From: CAYVLI01 sp964452105 [NCBI: uncultured Nitrospinota bacterium]
GTDB taxonomy: Bacteria; JAUXIQ01
Direction of reading: 5' to 3'
DNA length: 8,598 nt
Assembly (NCBI GenBank): GCA_964452105.1
Contig: CAYVLI010000089.1
Location: 1-8,598, forward strand
Below are positions 1 through 5,301 of this stretch, one piece after another. The stretch's first letter is position 1; each line of letters opens with the position of its first letter. The translations under genes and the position numbers were made by a program. Under the pieces are notes generated by a model that saw nothing but the letters and a program-made list of their open reading frames with translations, did not search any database and was not told where the DNA came from.

Positions 1-14
1 GTATAAATCTATAC

Positions 15-28
15 TATCGGTTCCGATA
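15..28. repeat. Short palindrome TATCGG-TT-CCGATA
   Basis: A near-perfect inverted repeat with 6-base arms and a 2-base centre lies just downstream of the stop codon of the small minus-strand gene at 92-403. It has the size and symmetry of a dimeric repressor site, or it could be a weak RNA hairpin. No gene start is visible next to it inside the window, so any target would lie off the left edge. The rest of 1-91 shows no coding potential. It does hold a tandem GAACCG-TTT-GAACCG (52-66), which may be chance. Confidence 0.25.
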
Positions 29-91
29 CTGTCAAGATTTTTCGGGCATTAGAACCGTTTGAACCGGTCTAATTAGAAATATCCTCGCGTA

Positions 92-403
92 TTAATAGCC
101 GTATTTTTCTCTGCGTCCGGTGGGCACTAAATATTCTATGGCTATATTTGTGACCAGGGAGTCGCGTATTTTAATCATGTTCTTCCAATCTTCGTTTTCC
201 AGAAGTTCATCGAGGGTGGCCAGTCGAAAGATGCTCATCAAGGAATATATACGGTTATTATTGTTAATGGGGTTCCAGACCCCCTCCAGTTGAACTCCCG
301 GCGGAAGTTTTTTCATAACGCCGGCGGCGACGTTCTTGACGAAGTCTTCGTACTCCTTTTCTTTCCCCGGGATAATGTCGTAGTAAGTTATTATGTGAAT
401 CAT
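92..403 (-). CDS. Small dimeric alpha/beta-barrel-like protein (ABM/NIPSNAP-like), function unknown
   Basis: This encodes 103 residues with a start (ATG, 401-403) preceded by a textbook ribosome binding site, AGGAGG at 408-413, four bases away. The opening MIHIITYYDIIPGKEKEYEDF gives a beta strand, a Pro-Gly turn and an amphipathic helix, as in the ferredoxin-like monomers of the dimeric alpha/beta-barrel superfamily (ABM, NIPSNAP, EthD-like). A second half follows the same strand-helix-strand order: a strand near 51-60 (RIYSLMSIFRL), a helix near 64-85 containing LLENEDWKNM, and a terminal strand IEYLVPTGRREKYGY. Members of this superfamily include small oxygenases, haem-binding proteins and many proteins of unknown role; no catalytic residue can be assigned here. 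There is no signal peptide or membrane segment, so it should be cytoplasmic. It stands alone, with a hairpin separating it from the dehydrogenase gene upstream. I am fairly sure that it is a real gene, less sure of the fold, and have no basis for a specific function. Confidence 0.8.
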   Translation of the reverse strand: MIHIITYYDIIPGKEKEYEDFVKNVAAGVMKKLPPGVQLEGVWNPINNNNRIYSLMSIFRLATLDELLENEDWKNMIKIRDSLVTNIAIEYLVPTGRREKYGY

Positions 404-518
404 CTTTCCTCCTCAGCTCTCTTGATCCTAAATGATTATCGGCCGACTATCGATAATGATAGCATAAGAACCCGGCCTGTTACTCGAAAGGAGTTCCTTA
501 TTATTAAGGAGTTGCGGG

Positions 519-575
519 ATGGGTGTTCCGGGAGGGTGGAATATTAAGGGACGGCTTAACGCCGTCCCTTTTTAA
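519..575 (+). CDS. Possible 18-residue mini-ORF in front of a terminator
   Basis: An ATG at 519 follows an AAGGAG at 506-511 with seven bases between, and opens an 18-codon frame, MGVPGGWNIKGRLNAVPF. Its last ten codons are formed by the hairpin and T-tract at 546-573, so those residues are probably a by-product of the terminator rather than selected protein sequence. The ribosome binding site itself lies in a small inverted repeat (CCTTA-TTAT-TAAGG, 496-509) that could mask it. No promoter on the plus strand is convincing. It may be a leader peptide or an untranslated small RNA, or it may be nothing; translation is unproven. Confidence 0.15.
   Translation: MGVPGGWNIKGRLNAVPF
546..573 (+). 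terminator. Strong hairpin terminator, probably serving the dehydrogenase gene from the other side
   Basis: A perfect 10-base stem, AAGGGACGGC paired with GCCGTCCCTT, has a 5-base loop and runs straight into TTTTT on the plus strand, a classic intrinsic terminator in that direction. Yet the nearest convincing gene end is that of the minus-strand dehydrogenase, 63 bases to the right. In the minus direction the same stem is followed by the less uniform AATATT, so termination would be weaker but plausible. The best reading is a bidirectional terminator that separates the dehydrogenase from the small downstream gene. A plus-strand transcript that would use the T-tract has not been identified. Confidence 0.75.
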
Positions 576-635
576 TGCTCTTGTTCGGCCCGGGGCTTAA
601 ATTAATGGTCGCCCCCTGCCCAAACGCCACATCGC

Positions 636-1709
636 TTATATTTCATCGAAGAAGTATTCTTTCAAACACTGAATTTTTTCTTTATAATCGTCTGGATTTA
701 TGAACCATCCCGCGGCCGCCACACTGCTCAACAGGCTATTGCCGTCTTGGGGCGTGAAACAGAACCCCACGATTTCGTTGTTGTTGCGAACGTGCAGGGT
801 GGGCAGGCATACCACCGTCTGATTAAGTAGTCTGCCGTAGTAACCGTGATCCCTCCCGAAGGAGAAGATGAGGCTGGCGGTGGTTTTTTCGGTCACGGCT
901 ACCCTCTCGTCATCGTACAACCGTTGAATAACCTTGTTCAGGTCGATGGGGTGCTTCACTCTGATGTCGAACCAGATAGCGTGCATATACTGCGTATTGG
1001 CTTTAACAGCCGATGAGAACAGGTTCAGGTCGATCCCCATTGTCTTGAAGAGATGGTAAGCGTCCCTGGCGTGGTGTGTTCCGAAGGTTTCGTCGTTGTG
1101 CTTACCGACAGTTGGCGAGGGGATGAAGTCCCTGTCCTGACTGATATCATTGGCCCGCCTGATGCAAAGGAATCGGCCTTCTATAAAATTGTCAACATCC
1201 GTTTCCACCCCACCGATGTTTTTTATGAGCACCGCGAGGTTATGTGTGTTGCAACTGACCACATGGATGAACTGGTCTTCGCCCGGAATGAGGGCCGAAT
1301 CATTTATGCCCCGCGCATACATCTTTCCAAAACCGAACTCGCTACCCTGCGCGATGAATCCTTTGGTATTGTGCTTGTAATCTTCGTAGAACTTGTTCTT
1401 GTTGCTCCTTCCGACCCCGGACGGCGTGCAGTCTATAACCACGGTGGCCCGTTCGAGAGCTTCGATGGACTCATAGGTGGGGCTCATTTCCAGTTTTCTG
1501 AAATCGCTTTCTTTGTCTTCGTCCACGCATAACTTGGCCCCTCTCTTTATCAGAGAATGCACCTTTGACCTGTCCGAAATGAGGGGGGTCCTCTTGTGAA
1601 AGGTAACCTCGTCGATATCCAGTTTATCCTTCATGTTGGTCAGGAGGCCTATCAGCGGCTCGCCGATTGTACCTGTGCCGATCACGTGAATTATCGTAGA
1701 GTTACTCAT
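636..1709 (-). CDS. Archaeal-type (type II) glyceraldehyde-3-phosphate dehydrogenase homologue, divergent
   Basis: The 357-residue protein aligns by eye along its whole length with archaeal phosphorylating GAPDH, not with the usual bacterial GapA. In order: a dinucleotide-binding GTGTIG (11-16) after a first beta strand; a KRTP (39-42) where archaeal enzymes have the Lys-Thr-Lys-Pro that helps cofactor choice; CTPSGVG then NK (94-105), matching the archaeal ATPEGVG-NK segment; QGSE (121-124) for the usual QGGE; SCNT (152-155) with Cys153 as the expected nucleophile; and GTHHARDA (210-217) for the archaeal SHHGPDV, giving the catalytic His. Length is within 15-20 residues of the archaeal enzymes. 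Known family members oxidise glyceraldehyde 3-phosphate with phosphate and NAD(P)+ in central carbon flow. The catalytic pieces are kept but the surroundings differ enough that another aldehyde or acyl-phosphate substrate is possible. The start is supported by AGGAGA at 1716-1721, six bases from the ATG. The gene is alone, with a hairpin terminator downstream and palindromes upstream. Confidence 0.75.
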   Translation of the reverse strand: MSNSTIIHVIGTGTIGEPLIGLLTNMKDKLDIDEVTFHKRTPLISDRSKVHSLIKRGAKLCVDEDKESDFRKLEMSPTYESIEALERATVVIDCTPSGVGRSNKNKFYEDYKHNTKGFIAQGSEFGFGKMYARGINDSALIPGEDQFIHVVSCNTHNLAVLIKNIGGVETDVDNFIEGRFLCIRRANDISQDRDFIPSPTVGKHNDETFGTHHARDAYHLFKTMGIDLNLFSSAVKANTQYMHAIWFDIRVKHPIDLNKVIQRLYDDERVAVTEKTTASLIFSFGRDHGYYGRLLNQTVVCLPTLHVRNNNEIVGFCFTPQDGNSLLSSVAAAGWFINPDDYKEKIQCLKEYFFDEI

Positions 1710-1731
1710 ACCCTATCTCCTATATTGAAGA

Positions 1732-1744
1732 CACAACTATTGTG
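1732..1744. promoter_or_regulatory. Palindrome CACAA-CTA-TTGTG in the dehydrogenase leader
   Basis: A perfect 5+3+5 inverted repeat lies 23 to 35 bases upstream of the dehydrogenase ATG, within its likely 5' untranslated region or core promoter. A repressor bound there would block transcription of that gene. The arms are short, so chance is a real alternative. Confidence 0.3.
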
Positions 1745-1822
1745 AGGCGCTAAATTTGTTGGTCACCTTATCTCAAAGATTCATTCTTTTTAGCATTCAA
1801 TCATGTTCGGTTTATGCGGATT

Positions 1823-1838
1823 CGTGGTAAATACCACG
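1823..1838. promoter_or_regulatory. Perfect 16-base palindrome CGTGGTAAATACCACG, candidate operator
   Basis: Seven-base arms CGTGGTA and TACCACG flank a two-base centre. The TGGT...ACCA core is the kind of symmetry seen in operators of dimeric helix-turn-helix regulators such as GntR-family proteins, though the spacing does not match a single well-known consensus. It lies about 115 bases upstream of the dehydrogenase ATG and about 140 bases upstream of the right-hand promoter, so it more likely belongs to the dehydrogenase. No regulator gene is in the window. Confidence 0.45.
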
Positions 1839-1936
1839 GCAGGAAAGATAACAATGCAGTTTGTTTTGATATCCTGTCTTTATATATATTTCTTTCTCGG
1901 TCCTCAGGCAAAATTTATTATAAACCCGAAAAAGCC

Positions 1937-1957
1937 GCCTGAATGGCTGGTTCAGGC
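1937..1957 (-). terminator. Hairpin with T-tract on the minus strand
   Basis: GCCTGAA and TTCAGGC form a perfect 7-base stem around a 7-base loop. Read on the minus strand it is followed by GGCTTTTT, which makes it look like an intrinsic terminator for leftward transcripts. No leftward gene lies just to the right, so it may insulate the dehydrogenase region from antisense transcription out of the synthase gene, or be a relic. On the plus strand there is no T-tract and it sits 19 bases upstream of a -35 element. Confidence 0.4.
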
Positions 1958-1975
1958 TCACAGGGACAAAAAAGC

Positions 1976-2004
1976 TTGACATCGCCTGCGCTTTGTTTTA
2001 TCTT
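1976..2004 (+). promoter_or_regulatory. Sigma-70-type promoter for the polyprenyl synthase gene
   Basis: A perfect -35 box TTGACA (1976-1981) is followed after exactly 17 bases by TATCTT (1999-2004), which matches the -10 consensus at four of six positions. Transcription would start near 2011, giving a leader of about 65 bases. This is the best housekeeping promoter in the window and indicates constitutive expression. Confidence 0.65.
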
Positions 2005-2075
2005 CTGCAGCGAAGTATATCAAAAATATCTCTTCCAGGCAATTTTTCATTTGCCCCATTCGAGCGAGTCGGTCC

Positions 2076-3056
2076 ATGGATTTCCGAGAGACAATATCGC
2101 TGATTAAAGATGACCTTGAAAGGGTCGAGAAAGCGATAACCGGGCATTTCGAGTCGGATGTGAACATTATACCGGTTATAGGCGCCTATCTGTTTTTCGG
2201 AGGCGGCAAGAGGATAAGGCCTGTACTCGTTTTGATGAGTTCACGGCTCTGCGGATACGACAATGATAGTCAACACATAGAGCAATCATGCGTGGTTGAG
2301 TTCTTGCATACTGCTACGCTCCTTCACGACGACGTCATCGATGCATCGCCCAAACGCAGGGGAAACCCTTCCGCCAACTCCAAGTGGGGGAACGAGGTGT
2401 GCGTCCTGGTCGGAGATTTCCTGTTCGCAAAAGCCTTCGACATTATGGCCCGGGACGGCGACCCCAGAATGCTCAGGATTCTTTCGGAGACCTGCCTGCG
2501 GATGGCTGAGGGAGAGGTGCTCCAGCAGGTCCACGTCTGCAACCTTAAGCTTACCGAAAAGGAATACATTAATATTATCGACCGCAAGACCGCTGCATTG
2601 CTCTCTACCTGTTGCCGTCTGGGCGCGGTCCTCGGCCAGGCGACGCCCCTGGAAGAGGAAGCTCTTGCTTCCTTCGGGCTGAACGTGGGGATGGCCTTTC
2701 AGTTAGTGGATGACATACTCGATTATTCAGCAGACGAAGAGAGACTGGGCAAACCCACCGGCACCGATTTACGGGAAGGCAACGTTACACTTCCCCTCAT
2801 TCTCCTGTACGAGGAGAGCGATTCGGAACTGCGCAGCAGGATAGAATGTTTTATTGAAACGGGAGATGTCTCTCCTGAAGATGTTGGAGAGCTCACCAAT
2901 CTGATGGAGACCAGAGGCATATTCCGGGAAGTGGCATCCAGGGCCAGGGATTACATCGAAAAGGCCAAGGCAGAGCTCAAAGTATTCGATGACAGTTCGC
3001 CCTACCTGCTCGGCCTCATGGCGGTTGCCGATTTCGTTGCCGAAAGAGATCTTTGA
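2076..3056 (+). CDS. ispB: Long-chain all-trans polyprenyl diphosphate synthase (octaprenyl/heptaprenyl type)
   Basis: This enzyme condenses isopentenyl diphosphate units onto an allylic primer to make the isoprenoid tail of menaquinone or ubiquinone, in the cytoplasm. The 326 residues have every hallmark of the trans-prenyltransferase family: GGGKRIRP (42-49), the first aspartate-rich motif DDVID (85-89) followed by the Arg-Arg of KRRG, the KTAAL segment (171-175), and the second aspartate-rich motif DDILD (212-216) followed by GKPTGTD. The length is normal for the octaprenyl and heptaprenyl synthases. Five residues before the first motif there is a small residue, Ala80, where short-chain (C15-C20) enzymes have a bulky aromatic; this favours a long product, though the exact chain length cannot be read from sequence. 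The ATG has only a weak GA-rich ribosome site at 2061-2068. It has its own promoter and is followed by a 273-base gap, so it is probably monocistronic. The symbol is by family; hepS-like naming would be equally fair. Confidence 0.92.
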   Translation: MDFRETISLIKDDLERVEKAITGHFESDVNIIPVIGAYLFFGGGKRIRPVLVLMSSRLCGYDNDSQHIEQSCVVEFLHTATLLHDDVIDASPKRRGNPSANSKWGNEVCVLVGDFLFAKAFDIMARDGDPRMLRILSETCLRMAEGEVLQQVHVCNLKLTEKEYINIIDRKTAALLSTCCRLGAVLGQATPLEEEALASFGLNVGMAFQLVDDILDYSADEERLGKPTGTDLREGNVTLPLILLYEESDSELRSRIECFIETGDVSPEDVGELTNLMETRGIFREVASRARDYIEKAKAELKVFDDSSPYLLGLMAVADFVAERDL

Positions 3057-3215
3057 ACATTCTGGTTTAAACCCTAAAGAACCCCGCCATTTTAAGAATC
3101 CTCAAAATACGGCTGATGACCCGATGAGATGTGGCGATGCACAAACGTCGTAAAACATGGGCCCACGTACACCATATATTATCAGGCAACACTTAAAAAC
3201 TCATAGTTGATAAGG

Positions 3216-3230
3216 GCGGCATCCTGCCGC
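3216..3230 (+). other. Small perfect hairpin in the purD leader
   Basis: GCGGCA and TGCCGC form a perfect 6-base stem over a 3-base loop. It is GC-rich against an AT-rich surround, and is followed within three bases by a second fold at 3233-3273. No T-tract follows, so it is not a terminator. The stretch 3057-3215 before it shows only a few weak inverted repeats and no convincing promoter; the TATTAT at 3177-3182 lacks a matching -35. Confidence 0.4.
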
Positions 3231-3232
3231 AC

Positions 3233-3273
3233 GGCTCCTGATGCGAGGCTTGAAACCCGCTTGCGGTGGAGCT
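3233..3273 (+). ncRNA. Candidate structured leader element upstream of purD
   Basis: An outer stem, GGCTCC (3233-3238) with GGAGCT (3268-3273, one G-U pair), encloses an inner stem, GCGAG (3243-3247) with CTTGC (3260-3264, one G-U pair), around a 12-base loop with the motif TTGAAACCC. It ends 56 bases before the purD ATG. Nested stems with internal loops are typical of riboswitches and leaders, and purine genes are often controlled this way. It does not match the core I remember of purine, ZTP, glycine, cobalamin, TPP or fluoride riboswitches. No covariation has been shown, so it may be an accidental fold. Confidence 0.25.
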
Positions 3274-3329
3274 ATTAAAATGGGCATGGAATACTATTTT
3301 CTCAATTCTCACTATCGGGGAAAACAGAG

Positions 3330-4604
3330 ATGAAAGTCATGATCGTAGGAGGTGGTGGCAGGGAGCACGCCCTGGCTTGGAAAATCGCTCAAAGTCCTAT
3401 GGTCGGTCATCTGTTCTGCGCACCTGGCAATGCGGGCACGGCATCCCTGGCCGAGAACGTTCCCCTGCAGCCCACAGACCTGGAGTCCCTCGCCTCTTTT
3501 GCCCGGAAGGAAAGCATAGACCTCACCGTGGTCGGGCCTGAAGCGCCCCTCGTTGCAGGAATAGTTGATTTGTTCAACGAAAGGGGCCTCAGGGCCTTCG
3601 GCCCCACCAGGGCGGCCGCGGAGATTGAGGGAAGCAAGGTGTACGCCAAGGAACTCATGGCAAAATACAATATACCCACCGCTTCGTTCGAGGTCTTTGA
3701 TGAAGTGAACTCCGCCCTGAAATACGTGGAGAAGCACGATGCGTCCGTGGTGATTAAGGCGGACGGACTTGCGGCGGGGAAGGGCGTCATGGTTTGCCGC
3801 AACAGGCAGGAAGCCTTTGATGCCGTGAGGCTGGTAATGGAGGATAAGGCCTTCGGCCGAGCAGGAGACAGAGTCATCATAGAAGAATTGTTGGTCGGCG
3901 AAGAGGCCTCATACCTGGTATTGACGGACGGTGAAAGGCTGATCCCCATGCCCCCTGCGCAGGACCATAAGCCCGTTTTCGACGGTGATGCGGGTCCCAA
4001 TACTGGGGGAATGGGCGCCTACTCCCCGGCCCCGGTGGTAAGCCCGGAGGTGGAAGAGAGGATAGTAAACGAAGTCATGCTGCCGGCGGTGAAAGCTATG
4101 GCCCATGAGGGTAAGCCGTACAGGGGGGTGCTTTACGCAGGACTCATGATACATGAAGGGAGGCCCTGCGTACTCGAATTCAACGCCAGGATGGGCGATC
4201 CGGAGACTCAGCCCCTGCTCATGCTTCTGGAGAACGACCTGGCGCCGGCGCTGCTGGCCATCGCCGAGGGTGAGTTGAAGGAAGACCTGGAGCTGAAATG
4301 GAGCCGGGGCGCATCGGTCTGTGTGGTCATGGCCTCGGAGGGATACCCGGGCACATACGAGAAGGGCAAGCCCATAGAGGGGCTGGAGGAAGCCGCAGCC
4401 GTGGAAGATACACAGGTATTCCACGCAGGCACCATACTAAAGGAGGGCAGGGCCGTGACCGCCGGTGGCAGGGTGCTGGGGGTGACCGCTTGCGGAGAGA
4501 GCGTCAAAGCGGCAATCCAGAGGGCGTACCAGGCTGTGAGCAAGATAAGCTGGGAGGGTGCGTATTACAGGAAGGACATCGGGGCCAAAGCCCTGGGTAG
4601 ATGA
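3330..4604 (+). CDS. purD: Phosphoribosylamine--glycine ligase (GAR synthetase)
   Basis: PurD joins glycine to 5-phosphoribosylamine with ATP, the second step of de novo purine synthesis, in the cytoplasm. The 424 residues match the usual bacterial length. The N-terminal domain opens with MIVGGGGREHAL (4-14), which binds the phosphoribosylamine; then VVGPEAPLV (67-75); the ATP-grasp domain starts near GSKVYAKELM (101-110), with the lysine-bearing VIKADGLAAGKGV (141-153); PNTGGMGAYSP (223-233) closes over the nucleotide; the family signature RMGDPETQ (287-294) carries the metal-binding acidic residues with the preceding LEFN; and a C-terminal domain follows from about 325. All are intact. The ATG follows GGGG and AGAG rather than a clear AGGAG; a second in-frame ATG three codons on would cut the first strand and is less likely. 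The gene stands alone in its direction, not in a pur operon, and converges with the phosphatase gene only 23 bases away, without a visible terminator between them. A possible folded leader precedes it. Confidence 0.97.
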   Translation: MKVMIVGGGGREHALAWKIAQSPMVGHLFCAPGNAGTASLAENVPLQPTDLESLASFARKESIDLTVVGPEAPLVAGIVDLFNERGLRAFGPTRAAAEIEGSKVYAKELMAKYNIPTASFEVFDEVNSALKYVEKHDASVVIKADGLAAGKGVMVCRNRQEAFDAVRLVMEDKAFGRAGDRVIIEELLVGEEASYLVLTDGERLIPMPPAQDHKPVFDGDAGPNTGGMGAYSPAPVVSPEVEERIVNEVMLPAVKAMAHEGKPYRGVLYAGLMIHEGRPCVLEFNARMGDPETQPLLMLLENDLAPALLAIAEGELKEDLELKWSRGASVCVVMASEGYPGTYEKGKPIEGLEEAAAVEDTQVFHAGTILKEGRAVTAGGRVLGVTACGESVKAAIQRAYQAVSKISWEGAYYRKDIGAKALGR

Positions 4605-4627
4605 AGGCCTCAGGTAAGCATTATTAT

Positions 4628-5257
4628 TTATCTCAGCCCTGCGAGATGGCTGGTATCGTTGTACAGCAGGAGCTTGCTCTGGCCTTCACAATACCCCACT
4701 ATGGTCAGCCCCGCATTGGATTGGACCAACCTCCTCCTGTAATCCGAGACGCTTATCCCCAGCGTACGACATAAGAGTATCCTGATGGTGGCCTCGTGAG
4801 CCACCAGAGCCAACGAGCAATCCTTGTGCCGCTCTGTTATTGAGGCGAGAGCTCGCGCCACCCTTTCCCCCACCTCGAACCCGGTCTCCCCATCCGGCGG
4901 GCTGTAGGAGCCCGGGTCCACCTCATATTTCTGGTAGCTCCCTGGAAATTTTTCGTTTATCTCTTTCACGGTAAGCCCTTCCCAGGCGCCATAGCTCCTC
5001 TCTCTCAGTTCGTTAATCACGCTCACTTTCAGGCCGTGGGGTCGGGCCAGCAGCTCAGCCGTGTGCATGGTTCTCCTCATGGGGCTGCTGTAAAACGCTT
5101 CGAGGAGCTCATCTTTGAGTCTCTCCGCGAGGGCCTTCGCCTGCATTATTCCCAGTTGGTTTATGTCGATGTCGCTTATGTCGCTGCTGCCGCAGTAACG
5201 GCCTTCCCCGGTGTTCCAATCCGTGGCGCCGTGTCTGATAAGATGCAAAATAGTCAT
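4628..5257 (-). CDS. Histidine phosphatase family protein (phosphoglycerate-mutase-like, GpmB/CobC type)
   Basis: This is a 209-residue cytoplasmic phosphatase of the branch that includes CobC and GpmB. The catalytic motif LIRHGATDWN (6-15) gives the nucleophile His9; SSPMRRTMHTAE (57-68) gives the phosphate-binding Arg62; RERSYGAWEGLT (85-96) is the conserved acidic segment; and VAHEATIR (152-159) gives the second histidine, His154. The second motif is VAHEATIR rather than the common VSHGGTIR, which is a mild variation. These enzymes strip phosphate from varied small molecules, among them 2-phosphoglycerate-like compounds and alpha-ribazole phosphate; sequence alone does not settle the substrate, and no cobalamin gene is nearby. 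The ATG is preceded by AAAGGGA at 5262-5268. It lies 44 bases downstream of the peptide-binding lipoprotein gene and so is probably co-transcribed with it, with a stable hairpin between them. Confidence 0.88.
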   Translation of the reverse strand: MTILHLIRHGATDWNTGEGRYCGSSDISDIDINQLGIMQAKALAERLKDELLEAFYSSPMRRTMHTAELLARPHGLKVSVINELRERSYGAWEGLTVKEINEKFPGSYQKYEVDPGSYSPPDGETGFEVGERVARALASITERHKDCSLALVAHEATIRILLCRTLGISVSDYRRRLVQSNAGLTIVGYCEGQSKLLLYNDTSHLAGLR

Positions 5258-5275
5258 TACATCCCTTTATTGTGG

Positions 5276-5291
5276 GGCGGGAGAGCCCGCC
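5276..5291 (-). other. Stable hairpin between lipoprotein and phosphatase genes
   Basis: GGCGGG and CCCGCC form a perfect GC-only 6-base stem over a 4-base loop in the 44-base gap. On the coding (minus) strand it is followed by CCACAATAAAGGG, with no T-tract, so it is not a good intrinsic terminator. It ends seven bases before the ribosome site of the phosphatase gene. It could protect the 3' end of the upstream message, reduce read-through or affect translation of the phosphatase. Confidence 0.4.
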
Positions 5292-5301
5292 GCAGTGGTT
5301 G

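Larger units (their letters stand above)
1710..2075. other. Divergent intergenic region of 366 bases
   Basis: This separates the minus-strand dehydrogenase from the plus-strand polyprenyl synthase. It is AT-rich next to its neighbours and has no credible reading frame of its own; a 69-codon frame across 1958-2167 runs antisense into the synthase start and is discounted. It contains two operator-like palindromes (1732-1744 and 1823-1838), a hairpin with a T-tract on the minus strand (1937-1957) and one good promoter for the right-hand gene (1976-2004). I could not find an equally convincing promoter for the dehydrogenase. Confidence 0.6.

Noticed and set aside
456-484. Promoter for the small minus-strand gene, with TATCAT at 456-461 as a -10
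   Set aside because: The -10 is reasonable, but no -35 better than GTAACA at 16 bases is found, so it is too weak to list as a feature.
290-547. An 85-codon plus-strand frame overlapping the small minus-strand gene
   Set aside because: The overlapped minus-strand gene has a better ribosome site and a plausible fold; this frame lacks both and starts inside that gene.
1053-1532. A 159-codon plus-strand frame opposite the dehydrogenase
   Set aside because: It is antisense to a gene with intact catalytic motifs, and the translation has no family features.
3214-3290. A known riboswitch (ZTP, purine, fluoride or glycine) upstream of purD
   Set aside because: The conserved cores I remember for these classes are not present; only generic stems can be seen.
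3407-4000. A 197-codon minus-strand frame inside purD
   Set aside because: It is a shadow of purD, whose motifs are continuous across the whole region.
4605-4627. Terminator between the converging purD and phosphatase genes
   Set aside because: The 23-base gap has no inverted repeat with a T-tract.
4628-5257. Naming the phosphatase cobC or gpmB
   Set aside because: The family has many substrates, no cobalamin or glycolytic partner is adjacent, and the motifs do not decide between members.
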